From: Hormiphora californensis
Taxonomy: Eukaryota; Ctenophora; Tentaculata; Cydippida; Pleurobrachiidae
DNA: 64,000 nucleotides
Direction: 5' to 3'
NCBI GenBank assembly: GCA_020137815.1
Contig: CM035356.1
Span: forward strand, 7,711,211-7,775,210
The notes beneath the pieces are model-generated. The model did no database searches. It had not been told where the DNA came from and worked only from the letters and a program-made list of their open reading frames with translations. Below, piece by piece: positions 12,150-38,189 of the stretch. The stretch's first letter is position 1. Each line of letters begins with the position of its first letter. A program made the position numbers and the translations under genes.

Positions 12150-13400
12150 AAAAGATACATTTATTACATAACCCCCCCCCAAACGATTACCACTTTGCGG
12201 ATGTAAAAGTAGGAGTAGTAGTAAGTGGTAAAAGGATAAAGTAGTAAAAGTAAAGATATTTGTAAAAAAAGATACCTTGGGGAGTCTTTGGGAGTAAGTA
12301 AATGATTGAGGAATCCGGAATAAATTTACGGACGGAATAAGAGAGAAGGGCCAGACAAGAGAGTGAAGAAATGCAGGGAAAAGAGTGAAGGGGAAACAAA
12401 AAGAAAGAAAAAAATAATGAAGAAAATAAAAGAAAAGCAGAGTTGAAGAAATGATTGAAGGAAAAAATTGAAGAGAAAAAAAACAACCAAGAAAAGGTCC
12501 CAGGCGCAAGACAAAGACGGACGAAGCAAACAAGAAAAAGAACAAAAGAACATATAACAATAAACACCCCCCCAAAAACGGACAGAACACCAAAAAAGTA
12601 TACTTGACAGCAGAATAGGGAGGCGTGCAAAAAAACACACAGAAGAGAAACGAAGAAACACTAGAGAAACCGAGTAAAGAGAGAGGAATGGGAAGCAAAG
12701 AAAAGAGGAAAGAAAAAAAAAATAAACAAGAAAAAGAAAAAGAAATACAACACAAAAGAAAAAAAAAAGAAAACACCCCCAAGAACATACCAAAACAAGA
12801 ACCCAGGCAAAGAAAAAATACGAGAAAGAAAGCAACAAGAAAAAACAAAGAAAGAAAGACAGAAAAAGAAAAAAAAAAAAAATAATGTTCCGTGCAGTTT
12901 TGTGGGTTTTTTTTTGGTTGTTGTGTTGTTGTTTTGGTTTCCAGTGGCTGTCCTTACACGGTGGGGTGTGCGGCGGAAGGGGGAGGGGACCAGGGAAACA
13001 GGTGGTGGAGCAAGGCAAGGCGGGATGAAATGAAGGTTTTTAGGTTTTGCAGGTCAGGGGGGGAAATTAAGCCCGGGACCGTGGAAATAACGGCCGAAAT
13101 CACGGTCTAACTGTTTATTATTTCCTAGCGCTTTATTTCCAAGAAGTCAAACAGGGATCCAGTAATCCGTAGATCTAGATGGGAGTGATGATGTGCGCCA
13201 AAACCAAAACAAAAAAAAAAAAAAAAAAAAAAAACACCAAAAAAAAAAAAAAAAAACACCAAAAAAAAAAACTGACTCGACTACGCACCTACACTTGGTA
13301 TCTTTATATTGGACGCCCGCCAAAGTGTTTGCCACAACGACAGGATTGGTAAGTAGGTCTTTCAAGACAAGCGAGAAAAAAGCAAATTATTAATAAATTA
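12150..13400. other. Homopolymer-rich, compositionally odd stretch
   Basis: Long A-rich runs, poly-C and poly-G stretches and poly-A blocks separated by CACC dominate. Open frames on the minus strand (Phe/Leu-rich) follow from the A-rich plus strand and lack any recognisable motif. The texture resembles low-quality consensus sequence more than a gene. Confidence 0.5.
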
Positions 13401-14798
13401 TTTAAGCGCGGCAGCGCGGACTAAATCATGTTGTGTCAGGTGTTCTTAGGCAAGCAAACAAACAAAAAAAACTTCTGCGGCCAAATATGAGGAACAACAC
13501 ATAGGAATGAGAAAGGGGGAGAAAGGGCAAAAGGTGGGCAAAGGAAAAAAAGAAAGGAAAAAGGGCCAAACGGAAGTTGAGTGACACCTGTGAACGTGAA
13601 ATCTGATGAAGAAGACCTTATTAGACGATATAATAGAGCTCACGTTTTGATATGTTCTGTCTACCTTCCTGGTTCCCGTTGATAGTTCAACCCGTTTTTC
13701 TGTCCAAAACAAGCTGTGATGTGTGTTTCGAATGTTGATGTGATGTTTTTTTGTTTGTATGTGTTGCATATAAAAGAGACAGGGAATAAATAAACTACTG
13801 GACACTGAGGAATACCTGAGGCGAATATCCGAAAAGAGGGGACACCGCACCAGAGGGCGAAGGAATAACTGTACTGTTTTGTTGAGTATTTGGTTTTATA
13901 TTATATAAACCTTTACTCTGGAAATAATAAATGTAGTCACACTGCTGCACGTGTGTGAGACACAACAGCAGAAGAGAAGAAGAGAGACTTGGAGTCGAGA
14001 GTGAGGTCTTCTGATGAGAGAGCCAGTCGGAGTTGAGTATGTTGTGTCTTGCATTGGAAAGAGAGAGTGGTAGTGTTTGTGTAGGGGAGAGAGGAGAGGG
14101 GGGGTAAGAGAAAGAGATGTGAAGGATGTTCTAAAGAAGTATATTTGTCGGCATGTTTTCCAGCGAGCTCCGGCCGTTGTTGACGGGGTGGACTGTTTTT
14201 CAATTTGCATATTTGTGTCCTCTCTTAGTCTTCCCGTCAATTACATTAGCCTGTTCCTTCTTCCCCTGCTGCGACTACTGTTTTGTGTCATGTCTCTCTA
14301 TCTTTCTATCTTGCTCTCTCTCTCTCCCTCTTTCTCCCTCTCTATCTTTCTATCTCTCTCCTCTCATTGTACTCCATTTTTTGTTCTGGAGCTACGAAAA
14401 TCTAACGGCTTTTTTTATATTGTTAGACTTTTTATGTTTTGCTTCTTTTTTTGCTTGTTCTGAGTTCTCCTTACTTTCCGTCTTCACGGTCCGTCTATCT
14501 TTTCCTTTCTCTTGCTCTCTCTCTCTCTCACATCTCTCCTCTCCTCTCCCCTCTCTTTCTCTCTTTCCCTATCTCGATTCGTACAAGTTTATAAGTCTGC
14601 TCTCCTCTTTCGTTATTTTTTCTAATGTACCAGCACATGTCGACAGTCTTGCCTTTTGATTCTATTATTCTTTCTCGTTTTCACCTGTTTCCGTCTGGGT
14701 TCGTATTCTGTCACACTACCAGGATACGGGGTTGTGCACTTGGCCAACTCTCTCCTCTCTCTCTCATTCTCTCTCTCTTTTTCTCTCTCTCACTCTTC

Positions 14799-14830
<32 letters not shown>

Positions 14831-14916
14831 TTCTCTCTCTCTCTCTCTCTCTCATCATCTCTCTCAATACTAACTCACACTCTCTCTCTAGCTCTACTCT
14901 CTCTATCTCACTCTCT

Positions 14917-14962
<46 letters not shown>

Positions 14963-15105
14963 CCCTCTCTCCCCTCTCTCTCTCTCTCGCTGAGAGCGCT
15001 TTTTGTCTGACAGCACCCAATCTAAACAGCACCCCATCTAAACTACACCTTCCTTCGCTTGTGTCCGAGAGCTCCGCCTGTCTCTGTGATCTGATGGGTA
15101 CGTAG

Positions 15106-15252
15106 TGTTTCATGCTCAATGATTGTATGAATTTATACATTACAGTTGTACATGATTGTATGAATCTATACATTGCAATTGTACATGATTGTATGAATCT
15201 ATACATTGCAGTTGTACATGATTGTATGAATCTATACATAACAATTGTACAT
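15106..15252. repeat. 33-bp tandem repeat, four copies
   Basis: The unit TGATTGTATGAATCTATACA plus TTGCAATTGTACA repeats four times with few changes. Confidence 0.85.
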
Positions 15253-16765
15253 GTACCCTCCTTTACATTCTTCGTGCGGTGAAATAGGGTGGAGCAAGGC
15301 AACGTATATATCCACTACCTGCCACCCGGTATATGATCACTTAGAGATAGAGTGTATGTGTGTGTGTATGTGTGTTGAATGGACAGCATATACCATGTGT
15401 AAATTAGGGTGTGTATGAGGGGATATCTCCATAGCGCGCGAGATCTCTAGCGCTAGCTACGATAGCTTCCGAGAGAGCTCTCTCGCGACATCTGTCGACG
15501 ATTGAAACACGCGCCACGCGAGAGCTACATGGTCTCTCGGCGCGACTTCTCTCTCTCTCTCTTCTCTCTATCCTCATCTCGCTTTCCATCTTTCTCTCTC
15601 AGTCCCTCTCTCTCTCTCTCCATCTCTCTCTCTCCCTCTCTCGCTCTCTCCATCTCTCTCTCACTCTCTCCCTCTCTCTCCTTGTACATTTTGCCATCCT
15701 GCATGTCCAATGGAGCGCACTGAGTATGCATTATTTTTGCAATCTCACTTAATTTTCTCGGGAGAGAGGGGAAGGAAGGAAACAAAAGGTATAACCCCCC
15801 CCTCATCAGAGATATTAATAGTCCCTAAGAGTAAAGGTATATCAATAAGTAAAATAATAACTTGAGAAAGAGATGAGAGGGAAGTAGGTGGGTGGTGGGG
15901 CAAAACTGGCGGTGGGAAGACGTCGAACGGTATACCACCACCCACCTCCCCCTCCCCTCCATCCCCCCACCCGGGGGGTCGGTGGTAGGGGGAAACGTGG
16001 GGTGGGTAAGGGTCCCGGGTCGGGGGTGGGCGTGGTTAACAGAAAGCGGGTGTGTTAGTGGTTGTTGTATTTACCAGATTTTGAGTGAAGAGGGGGGGGT
16101 AAACAGAACCACTGAAATTAACCTATTTTTAACTCTATTGACTAGGTCCCCAATCCACCACTTTTGAACTCCCCACAGACCATAAGGAAAGTCATTACAG
16201 TAAGCATGGAAGAAACCCCCAAAGAGACTAATGATAAAAACACATCTACATTTATATTAAGATACGCCATATCTAATACCTTTTAACAATTAGCGTATTT
16301 TTTTTTCGGTTAATTTTTTTTTTTACTTTGTTTTTTACAGTCTAGTGCATTTTATTATACCTATATAATAGTCATCAAATATAATAATTAGCGTACTAAG
16401 ATAATCTTAAATCGGTTTGATGGTGGCATGGGATACTTATTTTTTAGGTCATTTCTCTTGTTGAGTGTGAAGTGAGCCAATGCGCTTCTGTTACACCTAA
16501 CAGAATTAATGACCTTTTCCATTCTGTTGCCACTCTTTTGAGAAACAATCTCATTTTTTAGAATTTAACGATAAAGTATACTTGAATTGTGTATCTTATT
16601 TTTAAACGAACTAGAAAACAAACAAACAATGATGTAATTAATAGTCCTGCTACATGTGTACAATTGTGCACTATAAAATCTATCTGTGATTGTGTACCCT
16701 GCTTTCCGATCACTCTATAACTATTGCTCTCTTATAACTCTCTCTATAGATCTCTGTAGATCTCT

Positions 16766-17142
<377 letters not shown>

Positions 17143-17405
17143 TCTCGTCTTTGCTCTGCACCGCAACTCGTGTACAAGTCTGTGCTCGATCTTTCCTCCT
17201 TCTATCTCTCTCTCTCTGTCCAGTTGATTCTCACTGATCTGTATTCTTTTTTGTTTGCATTGTTTCATCTTGAATCAATTTAATTTTTAGCATTTTTTTT
17301 AGATTAACTTCAAACTAGAAATAGATCAAATATATATTGAATTTGATCAAATAATTAACAAATATATCGTTTAATTTAATACTAATAATTGTACATTTTG
17401 TATAG

Positions 17406-17596
17406 CAATGAGGGAGAGAAGATACAGTCCAGAGTAGATGCAAACAGTCAGCCAGTTATGACGGACGGCGCAGCGTCAGGTTCGTGTATAAAGAAATCTT
17501 TAAATTATACTCGTATCTTGTTGAGTAACAAGGCATATATCTAGCCTTCCCTTTACTTTACTTATCCTCACTATCCTCTTTTTCCCTTCACTACCG

Positions 17597-17629
<33 letters not shown>

Positions 17630-18376
17630 CTCACTCTCCCAAAACTTTAACTAGCCCCCAACGCCCTCTTTATACCCCGTATTTCCGTTTCACTTCGTCC
17701 TTATTTGTGTTATATATGACAAGTATTTTGTTACATTTTATTTTGAATCTTGAATCTACTCATATATATTCACTCTCTCGTATCATCTTCAATTTTCTCC
17801 CTTCTCATTTTCTCCTTTCTTGTTTCTCTCTGGCGAAGCATCGCGATTGTTAATTAGCTCACATTGGTACCCGCACACACACATTCTCTTTCCTTTCTTT
17901 CTCTCTTTCTTTCTCTCTCTCTCTCTCTATCTCTCTCTATCTATCTCTCTCTATCTCTCTATCTTCCCCAAATCTCTGTACTCACCCACATTTCCCCTCA
18001 GTCAAGAGCAGTAAGGAGCCGGGCGATGATATCGAACAATTGCCCGTTGATAAAATCGCCTTAATCCTACCTGGATTCGTAATATTAGCAGGTAATTGAT
18101 ATAATTGATATAATTAACACAACGATAGGAAGGGTAATTTAGTTGTTTGAAACTCATTATCCTCGAGACTGATTCCCCATTTTCTAACCCCCCCTCTCTC
18201 TCTCTTACTCAGGAACGGTACTGGTAGCACTCGGATTTGCTTACCAAGAAACATTTGAATCGGGCTATATAGCTGGATTTTGTCTCCTCTTTTTCGGTAT
18301 AATCGGCTTTCTTCACTTGGCGTCGGTCATTCTCGAGCAGGGGACGTGGTTAAATGAGGCTGAGGAGGACTCATGA
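17406..18376 (+). CDS. Small two-TM protein, DUF872/TMEM230-like
   Basis: Three exons, 17406-17479, 18002-18091 and 18213-18376, join in phase (1,1) with standard splice sites. The proposed start is the ATG at 17458 (MTDGAASVKSS...), giving 91 residues; an earlier coding exon cannot be excluded because the first exon stays open upstream. A short acidic N-terminus (EPGDDIEQLPVDK) is followed by two hydrophobic segments, ALILPGFVILAGTVLVAL and YIAGFCLLFFGIIGFLHLAS, and an acidic end (NEAEEDS). Length, two-TM layout, the PVDKIAL-type lead into TM1 and the acidic tail resemble the DUF872 family (TMEM230/TMEM134), proteins of secretory and endosomal vesicle membranes. That assignment rests on overall resemblance, not a diagnostic motif. 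A (TC)n tract and a poly-C run lie in intron 1. Confidence 0.5.
17601..17637. repeat. Poly-C run
   Basis: A homopolymer of more than 30 C in intron 1 of the DUF872-like gene, between CTACCGGT and GGCTCACTC. Exact length is unreliable. Confidence 0.9.
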
Positions 18377-20005
18377 ACACCCGGTTGCAGTCGCCTCGCT
18401 TCGTTCGCCCGGCCGCACGTGTTGTTAAGTTGCAGCGAGTCAGTTGAGGGTGTTTGTACAACAACACACCATGGTAACCATGGTAACCATGTGTAATCAC
18501 CATGGTAACGCACCATGTGTAATGGGACTCTATAGCTTGTACTGCATACACACAGTGAGAGAGAGAGAAAGAGAGATAGAATGGGAGAACTGTTACTCTA
18601 GAAATAGTTCTAAACATACACCACATGATACGTGTACCGGGATACAGAGACTGGAGAGTATATTATGAGTATGATTATAATATATATATAATATTGGGGA
18701 CAAAACGAGAAAGAAAGAAAGCGAATGAAGCCGGGTTAGTTAATATGTTGTACTTGATAGAGAGGATTATATTTTAGTGAAAGGGAGAGAGATAAGAGAG
18801 AGAGAGTAGAGAGTTTAGGAATGGGGTGTTCAAAGATAATAAAGAAAATTCTATGCCCTACTACTTTTAAAAATAATATGGTGTGAGACAGCTCTCACTA
18901 TAAGTCACACTATCTTAAATACAAAGAGAGAGCTGAGAGTTAAACCTGAAAATAATGCGTAACACGCCTTCGTAAAATCTTACTATACGCATTCGATTAG
19001 ATATTAATATTGCCGTCTTGAGAGCAGCACAGTGTATACATTTGTACTATACATCATGTATTACATTGTATTGTGTGAGCTGCTAAAGTACATTGTGTGT
19101 ACTGTGTACTGGTGTGTATTGTGTACTATTTTGTACGCAATACTCACCATTGTACATTGTACATGGTACTTTGTAGCAGCTGTCTCTCTCGATCGCATAA
19201 CTCTACTATCCAATATACTACCGCCTTATACAACTACAGGTCTCAAAACCCATTTTATTTTTGTTCGCACGTTAATGTTTATAGTGTAACAAGGGGAGGA
19301 CGAACATGTATTTTGCTTTTTATTAAACTAAACTCTTGTAAATTAATGAGTTTTAAGAGTCTAATAACTAATTAAAATGCCAAACATGAGTTTCTTCAGA
19401 ACTGGCACGCGCAAATCGATTTTCTAGATTGCGCGGCGCGATCAAATATCGAATAAAAACACGCGCGCGCGCGCCAAATATTTTCCAAACTTTCCGAACG
19501 CGAACTCCTTATTTAAAAAAGTAAAGTCGGATTTTTTGAAACTGTCACCCCCCTGAAATAACAAAATTTGTCATATCTCCGGTTCCTGATAAGATAGCGA
19601 CTTGAAATTTGGAGGTTCGGAAGAACTTAGCAAGATCTTCGTAACCTCCAAATTTCAAGTCTCTATCTCATCAGGAACCGGACTTATGGTCATTTAAAGA
19701 AATTTGAAAACTCTAAAAAACGACAGTTATTTAAAATCAGAGTAAAGTCGGATTTTTTGAAGTTGTCACCCCAAAATGACCGCGCATGTGAAATTTATCA
19801 ATTTTGACGTGCACACCACACGTTAACATGTGATGTGACGCGCAAAAACATTCCGCGCACGAAAAGGGGGGTGACAACTTCAAAAAATCCGACTTTATAG
19901 GACCGATTTTCTGTCGCTTTTTTTCATTGCTTGAAAAGCGCTTGGAAGGGGTGAGGACACGTCCTAGGTGCGAGTCTACGACTGCAAGTACTATGATAGG
20001 TCATA
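18377..20005. other. Intergenic region
   Basis: No gene seen. It contains tandem GGTAACCATG palindromes (about 18,470-18,510), a GA-rich stretch, a short TACATTGTAC-rich block (about 19,025-19,170) and the fold-back element at 19,522-19,898. Confidence 0.5.
19522..19898. mobile_element. Fold-back element with ~31-bp terminal inverted repeats
   Basis: TAAAGTCGGATTTTTTGAA...TGTCACCCC at 19,522-19,552 is the inverse of 19,866-19,898; an additional direct copy of the same end lies at about 19,742-19,775. A second inverted pair sits inside (CCGGTTCCTGAT...AAATTTGGAGG, about 19,578-19,616, with about 19,645-19,681). No transposase. It looks like two nested insertions of related non-autonomous elements. 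Confidence 0.6.
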
Positions 20006-20263
20006 TCATACTATTTGCAAGAGGATTCGCTTAGTTAGTTCTCGCACGGCTTCTCCGGTTCCGAGCCACCGTTGACCGTTGTCCGAGTCCTTGGGATTGT
20101 AGCTGATACCCAGAGTCGTATACTCCAGTTGAACTGAGGGCAGGGTAGCTAGAGTATCGGAAGAGCTGGTAAATCCTCGGGCAAACGAAACCCCCAACTC
20201 GATCCCCACTAACACCTCATTAAGTCTCAAATTAATTTGAGTTTCAGCAACCTTCTTACCTCC
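20006..20263 (-). CDS. Unrecognised terminal exon or small protein
   Basis: A minus-strand open frame of about 85 codons ends at a TGA (20006-20008) and runs back to about 20,263, with no in-frame ATG near its 5' end. The readable part includes ETQINLRLNEVLVGIELG, SVQLEYTTLGISYNP and RWLGTGEAVRELTKRIL. Composition is balanced and free of low complexity, unlike the microsatellite frames around it, which is the reason to list it. It would be the last exon of a gene whose upstream exons I could not find. It points away from the SRD5A3-like gene starting at 20398. I do not recognise the family. Confidence 0.3.
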   Translation of the reverse strand, partial: GGKKVAETQINLRLNEVLVGIELGVSFARGFTSSSDTLATLPSVQLEYTTLGISYNPKDSDNGQRWLGTGEAVRELTKRILLQIV

Positions 20264-20397
20264 AACTTATAACTTACTGTTGAAAATTAAATGCATTCAT
20301 TACACCATACTGCTTTCAAATTGTGACCCTGTTCCAATTCAAATCATTCAAGTTAACCAGTTTTACGCTACTTAGCTCCAAGAAGAAGGGGGTGATA

Positions 20398-21470
20398 ATG
20401 CTAGAGTATTTACTACGGGGGTTCTGGTTTCTATCAATCACTCTCCCTGTAACCACTAAACTCGCCCTCGGAGGGAGGGCAGAGGAGCTCTTCAAGTGGG
20501 GTAATTATCTTGTGACGTCATTATCTGTTGTACTTTGTCACATACTATATTCTGTCAGGTTTTATTTACCCAGCATTATGCTCCAGTTACAAATTGGAAA
20601 CTGACACCAGGTTGGAAACTGACGCCAGTTTCCAGCTTGGAGACTCCTGATGAACCATGATGTGCACTGATACCAGTTTCCAATCTTGTAACTGGGGCCT
20701 TATCTCCATCCCCCCATATTATAAAACTCTCCCCTCCTCTCCCCAGGTAAAACTCTGGAAAGATCACGTGATCACAGTAGACTACTGGTACCCCACAGCT
20801 ACTTTGCACTATTTTACCTCACTGGACTTATCTTCAACTCCATTCTCTGTGCTGATATCTGGCTGGGTACTTCAATAATCAAAGGAACTGTGGCATTGTT
20901 TCACCCCGTATTGTTCCTACCCGAGACTTGGTTGTTGGGCGAGGGACGGTGGATGGCAGTGGTATTGCTGCAGTTCCAGCTCCTCAGACGTTTATCTGAA
21001 AGTGTCTGGGTGGTAAAACACGAAGATAAAAAGATGCATGTACTGCACCTTGTCTTTCGCCTTGGCTTACTACCCAGCCCTATCTCTTTCCATTCCCCCT
21101 CGCCGGTTTGACTCCCATTCCACGGTGGCTGGCTGTCGGAGGAGTTTGGTTATTTCTCTGGGCATCACTCCACCAGTACACGTGTCATTCAATATTAGCG
21201 GATCTGAGGCGTCCAGGACACCCATTATGGACTACCCCGAGGTGACTGGTTCGATCTAGTCTCCTCTCCTCACTACCTAGCTGAAGGGGTTATCTACCTG
21301 GCCTATGTTCGTTGTGTCCGGGTTTAACTATCTACTTGCTATGAACTGTCTGTATCAGATTGTGAACTTTTACTGTTATCTGTTGCCCACCCACACATGC
21401 GTGGTATCAGGAAACTTTCGGGAAGGAATATCCTAAAGATAGGAAGATCCTCATACCGTACATTTACTAG
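20398..21470 (+). pseudogene. SRD5A3: SRD5A3-like polyprenol reductase, frameshifted
   Basis: SRD5A3 reduces polyprenol to dolichol in the ER for N-glycosylation. Exon 1 (20398-20500) starts MLEYLLRGFWFLS and joins in phase to exon 2 (from 20747), giving KWGKTLERSR, then the PHSYFALFYLTG membrane segment. The family's C-terminal hallmark PRGDWFDLVSSPHYLAEGVIY and the C-terminal end KEYPKDRKILIPYIY before TAG (21468-21470) are present, but in different frames. At least four 1-nt shifts are needed: near 21,035-21,045, 21,122-21,130, 21,225-21,240 and 21,405; another may lie near 21,300. Between shifts the coding is clean and collinear with the family, so this is either a recent pseudogene or a functional gene read with indel errors. 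Intron 1 contains an inverted repeat at 20,580-20,696. Confidence 0.7.
20580..20696. repeat. Intronic inverted repeat
   Basis: CTCCAGTTACAAATTGGAAAC on the left is mirrored by GTTTCCAATCTTGTAACTGG on the right, with two further GTTGGAAACTG-type copies between. It sits in intron 1 of the SRD5A3-like gene. Confidence 0.6.
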
Positions 21471-21564
21471 CGGATAAGGTGTACTGCAGTTTACTATTTC
21501 CTTTAGATGTTAGGGAGTTATCAGTTCTAGATACTCTTCCATACTATGATTATGAAATACTGGT

Positions 21565-21620
21565 CCCTGATTGGCTGATAACCAGTCACGTGACCTAAAT
21601 AACGAGTTCTGATTGGTTGT
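21565..21620 (+). promoter_or_regulatory. CCAAT/E-box promoter-like cluster upstream of NVL
   Basis: GATTGGCTGATAACC, then GTCACGTGAC, then TCTGATTGG fall within 55 bp: two reverse CCAAT boxes flanking a CACGTG E-box. The cluster lies about 100 bp past the SRD5A3-like stop and 0.9 kb before the first NVL exon I can place, so it is the best candidate for the NVL promoter. Inferred from motif and position. Confidence 0.4.
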
Positions 21621-21855
21621 TTACTTGTTTCGGTCGGTTCCTGATTTGAATAGCTGATTCAGAAAAGCTCTGTTGAACAGAGAGTTTCCGGACCACTGTC
21701 AGACACTTGCAGTAAAAGTCTTTGAGCTACTAGTACAATTCTAGATAGACATAGTCTTTTAGCTGTCAACCTTTCTATTGTCAGTCGAATACTATTTTTG
21801 TTGCACTGTTGCAGACGACGTGGGTTTTATTGAAGTTTTCTGTCAGAAAATTATG

Positions 21856-21913
<58 letters not shown>

Positions 21914-22505
21914 CTTTCTCTTTCTATCTATCTCTCTATATAGTCTATCTATCTCTCTCCATTTCTCTCTCTCTCTCTCCATCTCTATCTCTCTGATCCC
22001 AATAAAACCCCTATTTTAGCAGCTATATGACATGTTGTCTGAAAGAAAGTACGGCCTCCAGGACAAGAAACTTTTCCAAAGGATCTCCGAGGTACATTTA
22101 TAAAGTTCCCAGACGGGGGTTAAGTGCTCTTCTTCACCGTATAACTACAGATAGTTTAGTCAGTAATGGTTATAACTTTTCTCACGGGTCTCTCTCACGG
22201 GTCACCCTTTTTTGTCTCGGGTCACTCTCACGGGTCACCCTTTTTTCTCACGGGTCTCTTCTCTTCAATACTTTAGTCATCATAGCGCTAGATCCTTAAG
22301 CACTCTCGTTAAAACTCTAAGTACCCCAGTTCCAGACAACGGGTAGAATTGAAAATTTCCTCATATAAGCGGCACATGAAATTGTGGACAGTAAAGTGTT
22401 GGTATTGGAAAGACCTGGTTGAACAGTAAATTTAGAGAGTTGGTATTTGGGTCTAATTGGTACTTGGATCAAGACCCATGGTTGACCCATATTTCCACCT
22501 TGCAG
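21621..22505. other. Probable 5' region of NVL
   Basis: The N-terminal start of NVL must lie here or just upstream, but I cannot identify the first coding exon. The stretch holds a (TC)n tract (21,861-21,911) and a small CTCACGGGTC repeat (about 22,180-22,260). Confidence 0.35.
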
Positions 22506-36543
<14,038 letters not shown>

Positions 36544-36659
36544 AGGGAGGGAGAGAGAGACATTTTGGGGTGAAATGATATGTTTTGAAGGGACAGAGAG
36601 CGAGAAAGAGAGAATTAGACATTTCGGGGGTATAATTCTCAAGCGGGTTTTTAAATATA

Positions 36660-37589
36660 TTAGGTTGTCCCAGAAATAATGTCATGTTCCGATTTCTCCA
36701 ACTTAGCCCACCGCTTTCGATTTGAAACTTTTATAACTTGTTCATTTAACCCTTGTCTCTATAAAACAAGTGTTTGTTTTGAAAAAATTGGTTTTTGACG
36801 CGCCCTGGTGAACCCGGAAACAAGCGAGCTAAAATTTCCGCTGAACGAAAAATATGCGCATGTTAAAAACACTGCTGTACTTTTTCAGATAAGTATCTGT
36901 AAATTATTTCACTACACCATTCTTGTTTATTGGACAATTTTCTATCGTTTGAGTGGTGGATGAAGACACAGGTCCAACTCGCTGCTGAGCTATGGAGCTC
37001 CAAAAAACTTTGGTCAAAATCAGAAATTTTCACTTCTTCCGGGTCACTTCAGGCATCAGTGGATTGACTTACAAGAATTATTTTAACAGCTATTAATAGA
37101 CCCAACTAAGCTCTTAGCATTGGAGATTCTGAATGTTTGATTTGGGAAGGTTTTGATTTGAAAATTTGAAGTTTTTGAAAGTAGCCATAAAACAGGTCAA
37201 AATTTAGGGTAAATTTTTGGATTTTTTCGCTTTTTTGCGGCGTATAAGCTTTGCCTGACGCTTTCATAGGTTGCGTAGAGACTTAAATCGCACAGTTGCA
37301 TAAACTGTGGACGATACATAGGCTATCTTTTGGTGCAATTTGGAATTCTGAAAACTCAAATGGCCTTTCTTCAGCGACGTTTTAAGAAATGCAAAACTCC
37401 CGTTCAGCGGCAACCCGACTTAGGGTATCACAATACTCAATTATGGGCAGGTGAAATCCTCATTCGAGATTCAAGACACGTTCCTGAGCTAAGGATCGTC
37501 TAATTGACAAGATAGGACCGGTTAGAACTCTCTAACTCATGTATTTCTTCAAAATATCGGTACATGACATTATTTCTGGGACAACCTAA
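36660..37589. mobile_element. Mariner-type MITE with 28-bp terminal repeats
   Basis: TTAGGTTGTCCCAGAAATAA plus TGTCATGT at the left end is perfectly mirrored at the right end, and both ends are flanked by TA (36658-36659, 37590-37591). The TTAGGTTG start and TA target duplication are mariner features. No transposase frame in the 930 bp. It lies 117 bp past the NVL stop codon. The right junction forms AATAAA (37588-37593). Confidence 0.85.
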
Positions 37590-37790
37590 TAAAATGTAAT
37601 TGACGCAATATGACCAGCTCTAAATAAGCTCAGTGTTTTTAGATTTTATGCTGTCTGTGTTTTTGTTATTAAGAGTTGTCCTTACAGTCATAGCCTGACA
37701 CAGCTGAGACCGAACATGTAATGGCTGATCGTGGAGTAAGACCTGTCAAGTTGCAGTGTCTGTGTGTGTGTACTAAATTGCATTGTATTG

Positions 37791-38085
37791 TCAGGCGGCG
37801 CCAGATCCCGTTTTGATTCGCCCAGTGCGCTCAGATTGGGTCGACGCCGCCAGACAGTAGAACTAGATCTAAAAGTAACTTATAACTAGAGAAAGATAGA
37901 GAGAGAGTGAGTTTATCGATATATGTATCGCTTTTATTGTATTGTGTTGGTATTTATTGCATTTTAAAATGAAGTATTTTACTTTGCCCGTCAAAACAGC
38001 TGTCTGGCGCCGCCATACCCCGTATAAATTCCCCCCGTTTTGATTCTCATAGTGCGTTCAGATCGGGGTCGGCGCCGCCAGACAG
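37791..38085. mobile_element. Two short palindromic elements (GGCGCC core)
   Basis: 37,791-37,857 and 38,000-38,085 each begin with a version of CTGTCTGGCGGCGCC and end with GGCGCCGCCAGACAG, around a centre CCCGTTTTGATTC...CAGATCGGGTC. A third solo copy lies at 51,441-51,497. These look like very short inverted-repeat elements. Confidence 0.65.
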
Positions 38086-38189
38086 CTATAATTATAACGT
38101 CCGATTTGGGGAAATCGACCAACTCAAACTGCTCATGGCTATCTGAGCAGCTTTTACCGGGCAACTGTCGACCGCCAATCGGGTCCATT

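Noticed and set aside
12126-13018. Minus-strand Phe/Leu-rich frames up to 240 codons
   Set aside because: Translation of an A-rich plus strand; hydrophobic low complexity without motifs, in a stretch of suspect quality.
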